Source: JACZSB01 sp965372015 (GTDB taxonomy: Bacteria > Fidelibacterota > Marinisomatia > SCGC-AAA003-L08 > TS1B11). From it: a stretch of DNA of 64,000 nt. A program made the position numbers and the translations under genes. Position 1 is the stretch's first letter, and each line of letters begins with the position of its first letter. Positions 19,002 to 28,178 of the stretch are shown in pieces. The notes under the pieces are model-generated. The model saw only the letters and a program-made list of their open reading frames with translations. It made no database searches and had not been told where the DNA came from. The stretch spans positions 3,178-67,177 of the forward strand of contig CBDVAP010000001.1 in the NCBI GenBank assembly GCA_965372015.1. Direction: 5' to 3'.

Positions 19002-20705
19002 ATGCGCGCACCGACCGAAGTCAGCCCCCAGGATATTTCAACAGCCACCACTCAAAGCCTGTTTTTCGACCGTGTTGAGCGCTGGCGGGACCGGTCCCGG
19101 TTCATGGTCCCCGACGGTGACGGGTGGCGGTCGGTCACCTGGGGCGAGTACGGCGAGCAGGTAGCACTGTTAGCCCATGCCCTGGGCGCTCTGGGGCTGG
19201 GCCCTGATGATAAGGTAGGCATCTTCAGTGATAACTGCCTGGAGTGGATTTATGCCGGCATCGGTGCCATGGCTGCCCGAACCGTAATGGTGCCCATCTA
19301 CCACGCCTCCACCACGGAACAGCTGGGGTATATCGTCAGACATGCTGACCTGAAGCTGCTTTTTATCCGTGACCAGGGGTGTGCCAATGCTCTGGCGACC
19401 TGTGCAGAGGATTTCCCCGAGCTGCAGACTATCGTTTCCTTTGAGGGAACAATAAGGCCGGTAAATGCCGCCGTTGCCGGGTTGTCCTTCGACGAACTTC
19501 AGGCCTTGGGCAGGGAATACCGGGGCAGACACCCGGGCCATATAGACGAGCTGATCGGAGCGGTTGACATGAACGATGTGGCCTATATGATTTACACCTC
19601 CGGTACCACAGGGCAGCCAAAGGGCGTTCCCCTGAGCTATCGTAACCTGGCCGTGAGCACCAATGACTGGGTCTCCATAAACGGGCCCCTCATCCATCCC
19701 CATAGCGACGACATCCACTGGCTGCCCAATTCGCACATTTACGGTTGGGGGGCTATCGGTCTGGGTAACCTGTTCGGGTTTTGCAGCTACCTGGGCACCC
19801 CGCTCAACGTCCTGGAGTTGATGCCCCAGCTGCGCCCTCACCTGTTCATGAGTGTCCCGGCTTACTATGAGAAACTGTATCTACTCGCACAACAGAGCAG
19901 CAACGATTATAAGAAGCAATTGGAGACGCTGAGGTCCCTGACGGGTGGGCGAATCCAGTTCTGTCTATCTGGTGGAGCCGGGTTGAAGCACTCCGTTAAG
20001 GAGTTCTTCCTGGACGCTGGAATGCTGGTCACCGAAGGCTACGGCTTGTCCGAATGCTCCCCCACCCTGACGATGAACTGGCCTCAGGATTTCAACTTCG
20101 ATTCGGTGGGCAAGCCCTATCCATCTGTTCAATTGCGCTTGGCAGCGGACGACGAGATCGAAGCCCGAGGTCCGGTGGTATTCAAAGGTTATTACAAGGA
20201 TCCTCAAGCTACGCGCGAAGCCTTCACCGCGGACGGCTGGTTCAAGACCGGCGACGTTGGCCGCTGGCTGGAGGGGGGCTTCCTGCAGATAGTGGACCGC
20301 AAGAAGGATATCATGGTAACCTCCGGCGGCAAGAACGTCGCGCCCCAGTCAATCGAGGGGCGATTCGCCGACAATCCCTATATTGAACATCTGGTCGTCT
20401 ATGGCGACGGCAAGAAGTATCTGGTGGCGCTGGTTACCCTGCGCCCGGCGGCCGAAGCGGATTCGCCGGCTTCCGTGAATGACCCGGTGATAAGGGAGCT
20501 GGTCCAAGAGCAGATCGACTTGGTCAACCGGGAGCTGGCCCCGTTCGAGACCATCAAGAAATTCCACCTGGCCCTTGAGAGGTTCACCCCCCTAAACGGA
20601 TTGCTGACCCCGGCCCTCAAACTTCGCCGCCGGGCGGTCCTCGAGCGCTACCGGGCCGAACTGGAGGCACTATACGAACCCAAAACCATACAACAAGGCA
20701 TTTGA
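19002..20705 (+). CDS. AMP-forming acyl-CoA ligase (long-chain type)
   Basis: 567 aa, ANL superfamily. Visible motifs: A3 P-loop YTSGTTGQPKGV (near 200), A5 GYGLSECSP (near 350), A7/A8 hinge KTGDVGRWLEGGFLQIVDRKKD, GGKNVAPQSIE, and the A10 Lys in LTPALKLRR near 540. It activates a carboxylic acid with ATP and CoA via an acyl-adenylate. Size and motifs fit long-chain or aryl-fatty acid ligases; the substrate cannot be read from sequence. It is first in a coupled gene run (GbsR, SDR, hydrolase, KAS III-like, symporter). The next gene starts at the very next base after its stop. Confidence 0.92.
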   Translation: MRAPTEVSPQDISTATTQSLFFDRVERWRDRSRFMVPDGDGWRSVTWGEYGEQVALLAHALGALGLGPDDKVGIFSDNCLEWIYAGIGAMAARTVMVPIYHASTTEQLGYIVRHADLKLLFIRDQGCANALATCAEDFPELQTIVSFEGTIRPVNAAVAGLSFDELQALGREYRGRHPGHIDELIGAVDMNDVAYMIYTSGTTGQPKGVPLSYRNLAVSTNDWVSINGPLIHPHSDDIHWLPNSHIYGWGAIGLGNLFGFCSYLGTPLNVLELMPQLRPHLFMSVPAYYEKLYLLAQQSSNDYKKQLETLRSLTGGRIQFCLSGGAGLKHSVKEFFLDAGMLVTEGYGLSECSPTLTMNWPQDFNFDSVGKPYPSVQLRLAADDEIEARGPVVFKGYYKDPQATREAFTADGWFKTGDVGRWLEGGFLQIVDRKKDIMVTSGGKNVAPQSIEGRFADNPYIEHLVVYGDGKKYLVALVTLRPAAEADSPASVNDPVIRELVQEQIDLVNRELAPFETIKKFHLALERFTPLNGLLTPALKLRRRAVLERYRAELEALYEPKTIQQGI

Positions 20706-21176
20706 ATGGACGAGGTTAAATACAGGTTCATCGAAGGATTTGCAGACGGCTACGCCCGTTTCGGTCAGCCCCGGTTGATGGGGCGGATTATGGCGGTCCT
20801 GCTGCTGTCCCCCGAGCCGATGTCGCTCGACGACATTACCAAGGAACTGGGAATGAGCAAAGGGCCTGTCAGTAGCGAGGCCCGCAAACTAGAGATGCTG
20901 GAGACCGTCGAAAAGACTGTCCGGCGGGGCAGCAAGCGGGTCTATTACCAGCCGGTGGCTGACAGTTTCGCGGCCGCACTGTCGCGCAATCTGGCCTTGA
21001 TGGGCAAGAGCCGGGATATCGCCCGGGAGTTTCTGGATAACGCGGACCAGGACCGGATCGATCCACTGGCCGTGAAACGGGTGGGGGAGATGGAGCGCTT
21101 CTACCAGCAGCTGATCACTAGGGTGAACGGTTTTCTGGAGGATTGGTCTGCCGGTCGTTCCGGTGAACCACAGTAA
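20706..21176 (+). CDS. GbsR/MarR-type transcriptional regulator
   Basis: 156 aa. The N-terminal helix FIEGFADGYARFGQPRLMGRI and the winged helix-turn-helix (MSLDDITKELGMSKGPVSSEARKLE, about 40-70; beta wing RRGSKRVYYQP) are typical of the GbsR family. A helical dimerisation tail follows. It starts immediately after the acyl-CoA ligase stop, so it is co-transcribed and probably a local regulator that senses an acyl-CoA or its acid; the effector is inference. Confidence 0.9.
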   Translation: MDEVKYRFIEGFADGYARFGQPRLMGRIMAVLLLSPEPMSLDDITKELGMSKGPVSSEARKLEMLETVEKTVRRGSKRVYYQPVADSFAAALSRNLALMGKSRDIAREFLDNADQDRIDPLAVKRVGEMERFYQQLITRVNGFLEDWSAGRSGEPQ

Positions 21177-21247
21177 ACCGGGCTGAAATTATTTCGAACG
21201 TTTTAAGAGCGTGGATATGGTAGTGCAGATAAACAAAGGAACTTGCC

Positions 21248-21988
21248 GTGTTGCTAAAAAATAAGGTCGCCATCATCACCGGAGCTGGCCAGGGGATCGG
21301 CAAGGCTACCGCCGTCCTTTTTGCCCGGGAGGGCGCCACGGTGATTATAGCCGAAATCAGCGCGGACCAGGGTCGTGCCGCCGCCGAGTCGATCACCGCC
21401 GCCGGTGGCGTGGCGGAGTTCCAGCCCTTGAACGTGACCGACGCCGGCGCTGTTGAAGCGCTGGTGAACGGGGTGCTGGCCCGTTATGGGAAGATCGATG
21501 TGCTGGTGAACAACGCCGGCATTACGATCGATGCTACCTTGAAGAAAATGGAACCGGAACAGTTTGACACCGTAATCGAGGTGAACCTAAAGGGCACTTT
21601 CCTGTGTGGCCAGAGCGTGGGACGGGTCATGTTTGAGCAGGGCTTCGGCGTGATCCTGAACTCCGCCTCGGTGGTGGCCCACTTCGGCAATTTCGGCCAG
21701 TCCAACTATGTGGCTTCCAAGGCCGGCGTGATCGGTATGACTAGGACCTGGGCTAGGGAGCTGGGCCCAAAGGGGGTGCGGGTAAACGCCGTGGCCCCGG
21801 GTTTCATCGCCACATCCATGATCGAGAGCGTGCCGGAAAAGGTGCTGGAGATGCTTAGGGACAAGTGTCCCCTGAAACGCCTGGGCACTCCCGAGGATGT
21901 GGCCGGGGCCTACCTGTTCCTGGCCAGCGACCTGGCCGGCTACATTAACGGGGCCGTCCTGAACGTAGACGGCGGGATAGTGATTTGA
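21248..21988 (+). CDS. Short-chain dehydrogenase/reductase, FabG-like
   Basis: 246 aa, GTG start preceded by AAAGGA. It has the Rossmann signature TGAGQGIG (11-18), NNAG (88-91), the catalytic set Ser141, Tyr154, Lys158 (SNYVASKAG) and the closing GAVLNVDGG. It would reduce a 3-oxoacyl thioester or oxidise a 3-hydroxyacyl thioester with NAD(P). In a neighbourhood with acyl-CoA ligase and a KAS III-like enzyme, a role on a CoA thioester is likely. It overlaps the next gene by 4 bases (TTGA). Confidence 0.92.
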   Translation: MLLKNKVAIITGAGQGIGKATAVLFAREGATVIIAEISADQGRAAAESITAAGGVAEFQPLNVTDAGAVEALVNGVLARYGKIDVLVNNAGITIDATLKKMEPEQFDTVIEVNLKGTFLCGQSVGRVMFEQGFGVILNSASVVAHFGNFGQSNYVASKAGVIGMTRTWARELGPKGVRVNAVAPGFIATSMIESVPEKVLEMLRDKCPLKRLGTPEDVAGAYLFLASDLAGYINGAVLNVDGGIVI

Positions 21989-22893
21989 ATCCGGGAGCGA
22001 ATAGCCTGACCCTGCCGGAACAATCCGCCTTCACCTTTGCGGATGTGCCCTATCCCTATCCCGTGGACCATTTCGCGTTCCGGGAACATCGGGTGGCCTT
22101 TATCGACCAGGGAGTTGGGCCGCCGGTGGTCTTCATCCACGGCCAGGGAGCCGATCTGTCCAGCTTTGCTCCCATCTATCCCGCATTGGAGAAGCAATTT
22201 CGTCTGCTGGCCCTGGACCTGCCCGGTTGCGGTAAATCGGACAAACCGGAGCCGCACATCTCGGCGGAATTCTACCGCGACCTGTTGGGCACCCTGGTGC
22301 GCGAGCTTGGCCTGGAGCGGCCCTGGCTGGTGGGGCACTCCTTCGGCGGGCTGATCGCGCTGATGTATGCCGAGGTCCAGCCAGCGGAAGTCGCCGGACT
22401 GACCCTGGTCGACTCGGCCGGGTTCCACGACTATCCCCTAGCGGCCCAGATCGCCTTCGGGCAGGCTTTTTCGGTGGATGCCATTCTAAATACACCGCTG
22501 GCGGTGGCCCGGGATAATTACTACCGGACTACCATCCGGCAGGTTACACCGCTGGTGGAGGCCTTTATTGAAACCAGGATGAAACTACTGGAGAATAAGA
22601 CGATCGAGTACCTTAATTTTGCCCGGACATTAAGGGCCAACCTGGAGCTGTTGTTTAGTAAGCACTACCTACAGGACCCTCCGCGTTTCGAATTCCCCAT
22701 TCACCTGATACACGGGCGGCAGGACCAGCTGGTGCCACTGTCCGGGGCCATAACAGCTGAGTCGCTGTTTCCCCTTGCCCGGCTGGACATCCTGGAGGAC
22801 TGCGGCCACTTTCCCTTTATTGAGTACAGCGAACGGTTCAATAGCCTGTTGCTGGAATTCCTGATGGAGCACATGGGGGTCAGCGCCGCATGA
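21985..22893 (+). CDS. Alpha/beta-fold hydrolase with Ser-Asp-His triad
   Basis: 302 aa from a TTG that overlaps the SDR stop. Nucleophile elbow GHSFGG (Ser119), acid Asp247 (GRQDQLVP), His275 (CGHFPFIE), oxyanion region HGQGADLS. This pattern is shared by esterases, thioesterases and C-C bond hydrolases of the meta-cleavage type. There is no signal peptide, so it acts in the cytoplasm. Coupling to the SDR and KAS III-like gene suggests hydrolysis of an ester, thioester or 1,3-diketone intermediate. Confidence 0.9.
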   Translation: MNPGANSLTLPEQSAFTFADVPYPYPVDHFAFREHRVAFIDQGVGPPVVFIHGQGADLSSFAPIYPALEKQFRLLALDLPGCGKSDKPEPHISAEFYRDLLGTLVRELGLERPWLVGHSFGGLIALMYAEVQPAEVAGLTLVDSAGFHDYPLAAQIAFGQAFSVDAILNTPLAVARDNYYRTTIRQVTPLVEAFIETRMKLLENKTIEYLNFARTLRANLELLFSKHYLQDPPRFEFPIHLIHGRQDQLVPLSGAITAESLFPLARLDILEDCGHFPFIEYSERFNSLLLEFLMEHMGVSAA

Positions 22894-23876
22894 CCCGCTA
22901 TGCCAGGATCGCAGGTACCGGGCACTATGCCCCAAAGAAGGTAATGACCAACGCCGACTTTATCCCCTTGCTGGGCCAGGATGTGGACGAATTTGTGGGT
23001 GGGGTGCTGAATATTCACGAACGCCGGGTGTGCGCCGAGGACGAGAGCACGGCCGACTTGAGCGTCCAGGCGGCGCAACGGGCCCTCGAGGCGGCTGGCA
23101 TCGCAGCAAGTGACCTGGACCTGATAATCATCGGCACCGATACGCCCGAGACCATATCGCCGGCCACGGCTTCAAAGGTGCAGCACCTGCTGGGGGCCGG
23201 GAAGGCCGGTACCTTCGATGTGAACTGCGCCTGCGCCGGGTTTGTAACCGGCGTGGACATTGGAGCCAAATATATCGCTACCGACGTGCGCTATGAAAAT
23301 ATATTGGTGGTGGGAGCCTACGCCATGACCAAGTTCCTGGACTTCAGCGACCTGTATACCGCTACTATATTCGCCGACGGGGCGGGGGCGGTGGTGCTGC
23401 AGGCGGCGGACGAGCCCGGCTTCTTGGGCTCCCGGTTGAAGGCCGACGGCCAATATCACGATTATATGGGCATCTATGCCGGGGGGACATATCACCCGAT
23501 CACCAGGGAGCGTCTGGACGCCGGTGAGCATTACGTGCAGTTCGTCAAGAAATTCCCCGAGGACCTCAACTCCGGCAACTGGCCGCTACTGGCCCGGGAA
23601 GTGGTCGAGCAGGCCGGGCACCAGATTGCAGATATCGATTTTATTATTTTCACCCAGATCAATATCAATACCATCCGGGAGGTAATGGCCACACTGGACC
23701 TCCCTCTGGAGAAGACCCACTGGGTAATGGACCATTACGGCTACACCGGCTCGGCCTGCATACCCATGGTGCTGGACGAAGTGGTGCGTGTGGGCCGCAT
23801 CAAGCCAGACGACCTGGTGGTAATGGTGGCCTCGGGGGGCGGCTATGCCATGGCGGCGGCAGCCTTCAGGTGGTGA
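22890..23876 (+). CDS. KAS III-like enzyme lacking the usual active-site His and Asn
   Basis: 328 aa, thiolase fold, FabH-like over its whole length. The nucleophile Cys115 is present (NCACAGF). The His of the FabH Cys-His-Asn triad (PHQAN) is replaced by Thr255 (FTQIN), and the Asn (GNTSAAS) by Tyr285 (GYTGSAC). Ordinary decarboxylating condensation uses those residues, so this is probably acyl transfer, thioester cleavage or a different condensation. It overlaps the hydrolase by ATGA. Its neighbours point to acyl-CoA metabolism rather than core fatty acid synthesis. Confidence 0.88.
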   Translation: MTRYARIAGTGHYAPKKVMTNADFIPLLGQDVDEFVGGVLNIHERRVCAEDESTADLSVQAAQRALEAAGIAASDLDLIIIGTDTPETISPATASKVQHLLGAGKAGTFDVNCACAGFVTGVDIGAKYIATDVRYENILVVGAYAMTKFLDFSDLYTATIFADGAGAVVLQAADEPGFLGSRLKADGQYHDYMGIYAGGTYHPITRERLDAGEHYVQFVKKFPEDLNSGNWPLLAREVVEQAGHQIADIDFIIFTQININTIREVMATLDLPLEKTHWVMDHYGYTGSACIPMVLDEVVRVGRIKPDDLVVMVASGGGYAMAAAAFRW

Positions 23877-23898
23877 AGGGTAAAACAGGAGGATCAGT

Positions 23899-25395
23899 AT
23901 GATTGCTTGGGGCTTATTCTTTGTTTACGTGATCGGGACGGCTGTGCTGGCGTGGCTGGGGAGCCGCAAAACCAGTGCCTTCGAGAACTTCGCTATCGGC
24001 AACCGCCGGATGAGTCCCTGGGTCGTCGGCATTACCCTGGCGGCCACCATGACCAGTACGGCCACTTTCGTGATCAATCCCGGGATTGTGTATGCCTTTG
24101 GACTCTCGGCCATTATGGGCTACGGCATATCGGCCGGCCTGGGACTGATGTTGGGCATCGTGATCCTCTCCAAAGGTTTTCGCAGGATCGGTATCCAAAG
24201 CGCGGCCCTAACCGTACCACAGTGGATCGGCACGCGCTTCAACGATAAGCGTTTCACGGTCATTTACGCCGCCTTCAACCTGCTGCTGATCGCCATGGTG
24301 GTGCTGATCTCGTACGGGACCGCCCTTGTGATGGACGCCACCTTAGGCTTGGCCAACATCTTCCCCACCTACCATTTCGAAATCGCCCTGGCCTTCATTA
24401 TCCTGTTCGTGTTCAGTTATATAACCTTCGGCGGCACATTCGCCCACGCCTATACCAATACTGTCCAGGGAGTGATCATGCTGGGTATTGCCTTGCTGCT
24501 GGTCTTCTCCGGCCTGCCCTATCTGAAGGCCGGATTACTGGCCACCCTGATGGCGGAAAGCCCCAATCTGGCCTCCGTAGTGAATCCCCAGAGTTTCCTT
24601 TTCCGCAACATATTCGAGGTGTTCATCGCCAACTTCCTGGTGGGGTTCGCCCTTTCCGTGCAGCCCCACTTCATCACCAAGTCGCTATACGTCCAGTCCG
24701 ACCGGGACGTAAATCGCTACCTCACGGTAGCCGTGCTCATGGGGATGGTGTTCTCGCTGGTGTTGATGGTGGGCCTGTTCGCTCGGGCCAGGTTCGGAGC
24801 GGTCCATATGGCCCAGGTGGACCTGGTGGTGACCTATTACATCCTGGACTCATTTCCCTTATCATTAGCGGCCCTGGTGTCTATCGCCCTGCTGGCGGCC
24901 GGCATGTCCACCTTGGACGGCATCCTGGTGGCCCTATCCGCTATTTTCGCCAACGATTTCTACTTAGTGTTGGCCCGTAAACGGCTGGCGGGCCGCAGTA
25001 CCGAGGAGCGCTACGCGATCGCCTTGAAGGTGGGGCGCTATGCCCTTTTGGGCCTGGCGGTACTGGCTTTCGTGCTGGGCTACCTGCAGCATCACTACAA
25101 GGAATTCTCGGTGGCGATTTTCGCCCAGACCTGGCTCTACGGCCTGTTTACGGCCACCTTCATCCCGTTGCTGTTCGGCATGTTTGTCAAGGATGTAAAT
25201 AAATGGTGGGTTTTGACAGCCTCGCTGACCTCGTTCGGGGTGCACCTGGTATTCCGCTACGGAAAGCTAACTATCCTGACCGGTGCCGATTACTTGAATC
25301 CCGGCCTGACGGCCTCCTACGGCATCATCGTCAGTTTATTGATCATGGCGGTATACTACCTGCCGCGACTGAGGGAAAAGTTCGTGACCCGATGA
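23899..25395 (+). CDS. Sodium:solute symporter (SSS family)
   Basis: 498 aa with about 13 hydrophobic membrane segments. The N-terminus FENFAIGNRRMSPWVVGITLAATMTS is the SSS signature, and LLAAGMSTLDGILVALSAIFANDFY matches the conserved TM8-9 region with its sodium-site Ser/Thr. AGGAGG precedes the ATG. It imports a small solute, commonly a carboxylate or amino acid, with sodium across the inner membrane. Next to an acyl-CoA ligase, a carboxylate is the obvious guess. It overlaps the receptor gene by ATGA. Confidence 0.95.
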   Translation: MIAWGLFFVYVIGTAVLAWLGSRKTSAFENFAIGNRRMSPWVVGITLAATMTSTATFVINPGIVYAFGLSAIMGYGISAGLGLMLGIVILSKGFRRIGIQSAALTVPQWIGTRFNDKRFTVIYAAFNLLLIAMVVLISYGTALVMDATLGLANIFPTYHFEIALAFIILFVFSYITFGGTFAHAYTNTVQGVIMLGIALLLVFSGLPYLKAGLLATLMAESPNLASVVNPQSFLFRNIFEVFIANFLVGFALSVQPHFITKSLYVQSDRDVNRYLTVAVLMGMVFSLVLMVGLFARARFGAVHMAQVDLVVTYYILDSFPLSLAALVSIALLAAGMSTLDGILVALSAIFANDFYLVLARKRLAGRSTEERYAIALKVGRYALLGLAVLAFVLGYLQHHYKEFSVAIFAQTWLYGLFTATFIPLLFGMFVKDVNKWWVLTASLTSFGVHLVFRYGKLTILTGADYLNPGLTASYGIIVSLLIMAVYYLPRLREKFVTR

Positions 25396-28178
25396 AGCAC
25401 CCGGCTACCATATTGTTCCGGCTTTCCATCGTCCTGTTAATAGGGCTGGGTGTTGAGACCCAGGCTCAGACAGCGGGGAAATTGGTGGGCCGGGTGGTGG
25501 ACCAGACAGAGAGGGGCCCACTGGCCGGCGTGAATCTGATGCTGGAAGGCACCTACCTGGGGGCCGCCTCCGATATCGACGGCAATTACCTGATGCTGAA
25601 CGTACCGCCCGGCAGCTATACCCTGGTGGCCACCATGATCGGCTACGCACGGCTACGAGTGGATCGGATTGAGATCACCAGCGGCCTGACCACCCGCCAG
25701 GACCTGAGTCTGCAGCAGGAGGTGCTGGCCGGCCAGGCGGTGACCATCCTGGCCACTCGCCCGCTGGTACAGAAGGACGTTACCAGCAGCACCCACTTCA
25801 TCGGCGGCGAGCAGATCAGCGCCCTGCCGGCCACCGACTACCGCGACCTGCTGCTGACTCTGCCCGGTATCCTGCAGGACTCGAAGGGGCTGCACCTACG
25901 TGGGGGGCGGTCAGGAGAGGTATCGTTGCAGGTGGACGGCGTGCGCATCCAGGAGCCTAATTACGGTACCAGTTTCGCCGGCTATTCAGCCCTGACCATG
26001 AACAATGACGCTATTTCGCAGGCGGTGGTGCAGAGCGGCGGGTTTAACGCCGAGTTTGGCAACGCCCTCTCAGGGGTTGTGGATATCACATCGGTGGCCG
26101 GGGGAGACCGGTTCAGCGCCCTGGCGGAGTTGGAGAGCGAGCTGCCCTACGACCCGGGCCGTGCTATCCCCGGGGCCAAACGGGACAGTCGCTACTACGA
26201 CGGCAATTGGCGCGACAGCACCCGTTACGACTACACCACTGGTTACCAGCGTCTGCGATTGGGCCTGTCCGGTCCCCTGCCCGGGGTGAGGCGGTTAGCC
26301 TATGCCCTTAACGCCCAGGCTACCCGGGCCGAGGACGGCTTCCCCTCCCGGGAGAACACCGAAAATGAATCCCGGGAAGAGGTGTATAACGTCAAACTGA
26401 CCCTGGCCGCTACCTCCCGGCTGACCATCACCGGCAGCGGCATGCTGACCTGGCGCCGCTACCAGCTCTTTGATGTGCGCCGCAAGTTCATCCCCGAGAC
26501 CAACCAGCTGCGGACCAGCCGCATCACCCACGGCTCTTTAGAGGTCCGGCACAGCCTGGGCCCCCAGACTTTTTACACGCTGCTGGCAGGCGGCTCGAGC
26601 ACTTACTATAAGGCGGCTCAACCGGGTAAGTGGTGGGATATCACCCGGCCGGAGGAGTGGAACGTGCTCGATCCGGCCGACCCGGGCGATACCCTGAACC
26701 CAGTCGCCGTCAATATTGGGACCACTTACCTGCCGGGCACGCAGTACATTATTGAAGGCGATAACAACCTGTTTCGCGAGGAGCGGATCAGCACCCTGGT
26801 GGTCAAGGGGGCGCTGACTCACCAGGCCGGTCCGCACCACCAACTGCGAGGTGGCGCCGAGCTTAACTATTACGACCTGTTCTATCAGGCGGTGCTGGCC
26901 TATAAGGGCTTCCCGTTCACCTTCGCCCATGGGCTGGACAACGACCAACTGGGGCTGCCGGCGTTGAATCCCTGGATTCTGGGAGCGTTTATCCAGGATA
27001 AGATCGAGTTCAAGGGGCTGATCGTGAACCTGGGACTCAGGGCGGAAATCTTCGAGCCGGACGCCAGGTTGCCCTCGGACTGGCTACACCCCTACTTGGA
27101 CGAGGGGATGGTGGGCCCCCCGTTCGCGGGCCAGGAAGATTGGTCTAACTGGAGGGGACCCGATCACGACATTCCACCAACCAACCCGGAGTACCCCTGG
27201 AAGCGGGCCGGCCGGAAGGTGATGCTTAGTCCCCGGGTAGGTGTGTCGCACCCCATCACCGACGTGAATGTACTGCACTACAGCTACGGCATATTTCACC
27301 AGGTCCCCGACTGGTACCTACTGTATCGCAACTACAATATGTCCTACGATATACTGGCCCTATATGGCAACCCCGACCTGCAGCCGGAGCAGACCACTTC
27401 CTTCGAGGTGGGACTACGCAGCGCTGTGGCCGGAGAGTGGGTGATCGACGTCACCGCCTTCTTCAAGGACATCTCCGATTTAGTGGAGACCACCGCCATC
27501 AATGACATAAACGACCCGGCCGTTCAGGCGGCGCTGGCGAAGGACTCCTCAGTGGTGGCGCTGCCCACCTGGTTCATCAATAAGAACCTGGCCTGGGGCA
27601 CAGTCAAGGGTTTCGAACTGGTACTGCAACACCGCCAATCCAGCCGCCTTCCACTGAGTTTGAATCTGACCTATACCTACATGGTCGCCCGAGGCAAGAC
27701 TTCGGACTACCACGACGGCTTCCTGCGCCAGTTCACCCGGGGGCAGCTGGACCCGGTGCAGCAGTACTACCTGGGCTGGGACCAGCGCCACACTCTGGTG
27801 CTGGGGTTGGGCTTCCGCCGAGCGAGGACCGTCGGCTTCAACCTGCTGTGGCGCTATGGTTCGGGCTATCCCTATACCGGTTTCCAGGAATCGATCCTCC
27901 CCGAGGAGAACAACAAACGACTGCCGGCCACTTCGATCGTGGACCTGAAGCTTAACCATGAGCTGCAATTGGGCCGCTACCGGTTGGTGCCTTACCTAAC
28001 TATCACCAACCTTTTCGACAGCGTGAATATCTACAACTTTGATAACGGCGAGAACCGGCGGATCCCGGTAATCAACCACCTGCTGGACTACCCCGACGAA
28101 TTCGAAGGTCCCCTGGATGACCCCATCATCTACGGTCCGCACCGGGAGATTCGCCTGGGCCTGAAGGTGCAGTTGTGA
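25392..28178 (+). CDS. TonB-dependent outer-membrane receptor with carboxypeptidase-regulatory domain
   Basis: 928 aa from the ATG at 25392, which overlaps the symporter stop; the open frame further upstream lies inside that gene. Signal peptide 1-26 (ends AQA/QT). A carboxypeptidase-regulatory-like domain (about 30-115: GRVVDQTERGPLAGVNL, SDIDGNYLMLNVPPGSY) precedes the plug (about 125-235: LLLTLPGILQD, LHLRGGRSGEVSLQVDG) and a large beta-barrel ending LGLKVQL. This is the SusC-like architecture without a SusD partner. It imports a large or hydrophobic ligand across the outer membrane. Confidence 0.95.
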   Translation: MKHPATILFRLSIVLLIGLGVETQAQTAGKLVGRVVDQTERGPLAGVNLMLEGTYLGAASDIDGNYLMLNVPPGSYTLVATMIGYARLRVDRIEITSGLTTRQDLSLQQEVLAGQAVTILATRPLVQKDVTSSTHFIGGEQISALPATDYRDLLLTLPGILQDSKGLHLRGGRSGEVSLQVDGVRIQEPNYGTSFAGYSALTMNNDAISQAVVQSGGFNAEFGNALSGVVDITSVAGGDRFSALAELESELPYDPGRAIPGAKRDSRYYDGNWRDSTRYDYTTGYQRLRLGLSGPLPGVRRLAYALNAQATRAEDGFPSRENTENESREEVYNVKLTLAATSRLTITGSGMLTWRRYQLFDVRRKFIPETNQLRTSRITHGSLEVRHSLGPQTFYTLLAGGSSTYYKAAQPGKWWDITRPEEWNVLDPADPGDTLNPVAVNIGTTYLPGTQYIIEGDNNLFREERISTLVVKGALTHQAGPHHQLRGGAELNYYDLFYQAVLAYKGFPFTFAHGLDNDQLGLPALNPWILGAFIQDKIEFKGLIVNLGLRAEIFEPDARLPSDWLHPYLDEGMVGPPFAGQEDWSNWRGPDHDIPPTNPEYPWKRAGRKVMLSPRVGVSHPITDVNVLHYSYGIFHQVPDWYLLYRNYNMSYDILALYGNPDLQPEQTTSFEVGLRSAVAGEWVIDVTAFFKDISDLVETTAINDINDPAVQAALAKDSSVVALPTWFINKNLAWGTVKGFELVLQHRQSSRLPLSLNLTYTYMVARGKTSDYHDGFLRQFTRGQLDPVQQYYLGWDQRHTLVLGLGFRRARTVGFNLLWRYGSGYPYTGFQESILPEENNKRLPATSIVDLKLNHELQLGRYRLVPYLTITNLFDSVNIYNFDNGENRRIPVINHLLDYPDEFEGPLDDPIIYGPHREIRLGLKVQL

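Noticed and set aside
19002..23876. OleABCD long-chain olefin operon (ligase, SDR, hydrolase, KAS III-like)
   Set aside because: The SDR is the short FabG type, the hydrolase has a Ser nucleophile rather than the Asp of OleB, and the KAS III-like protein lacks OleA-type active-site partners.
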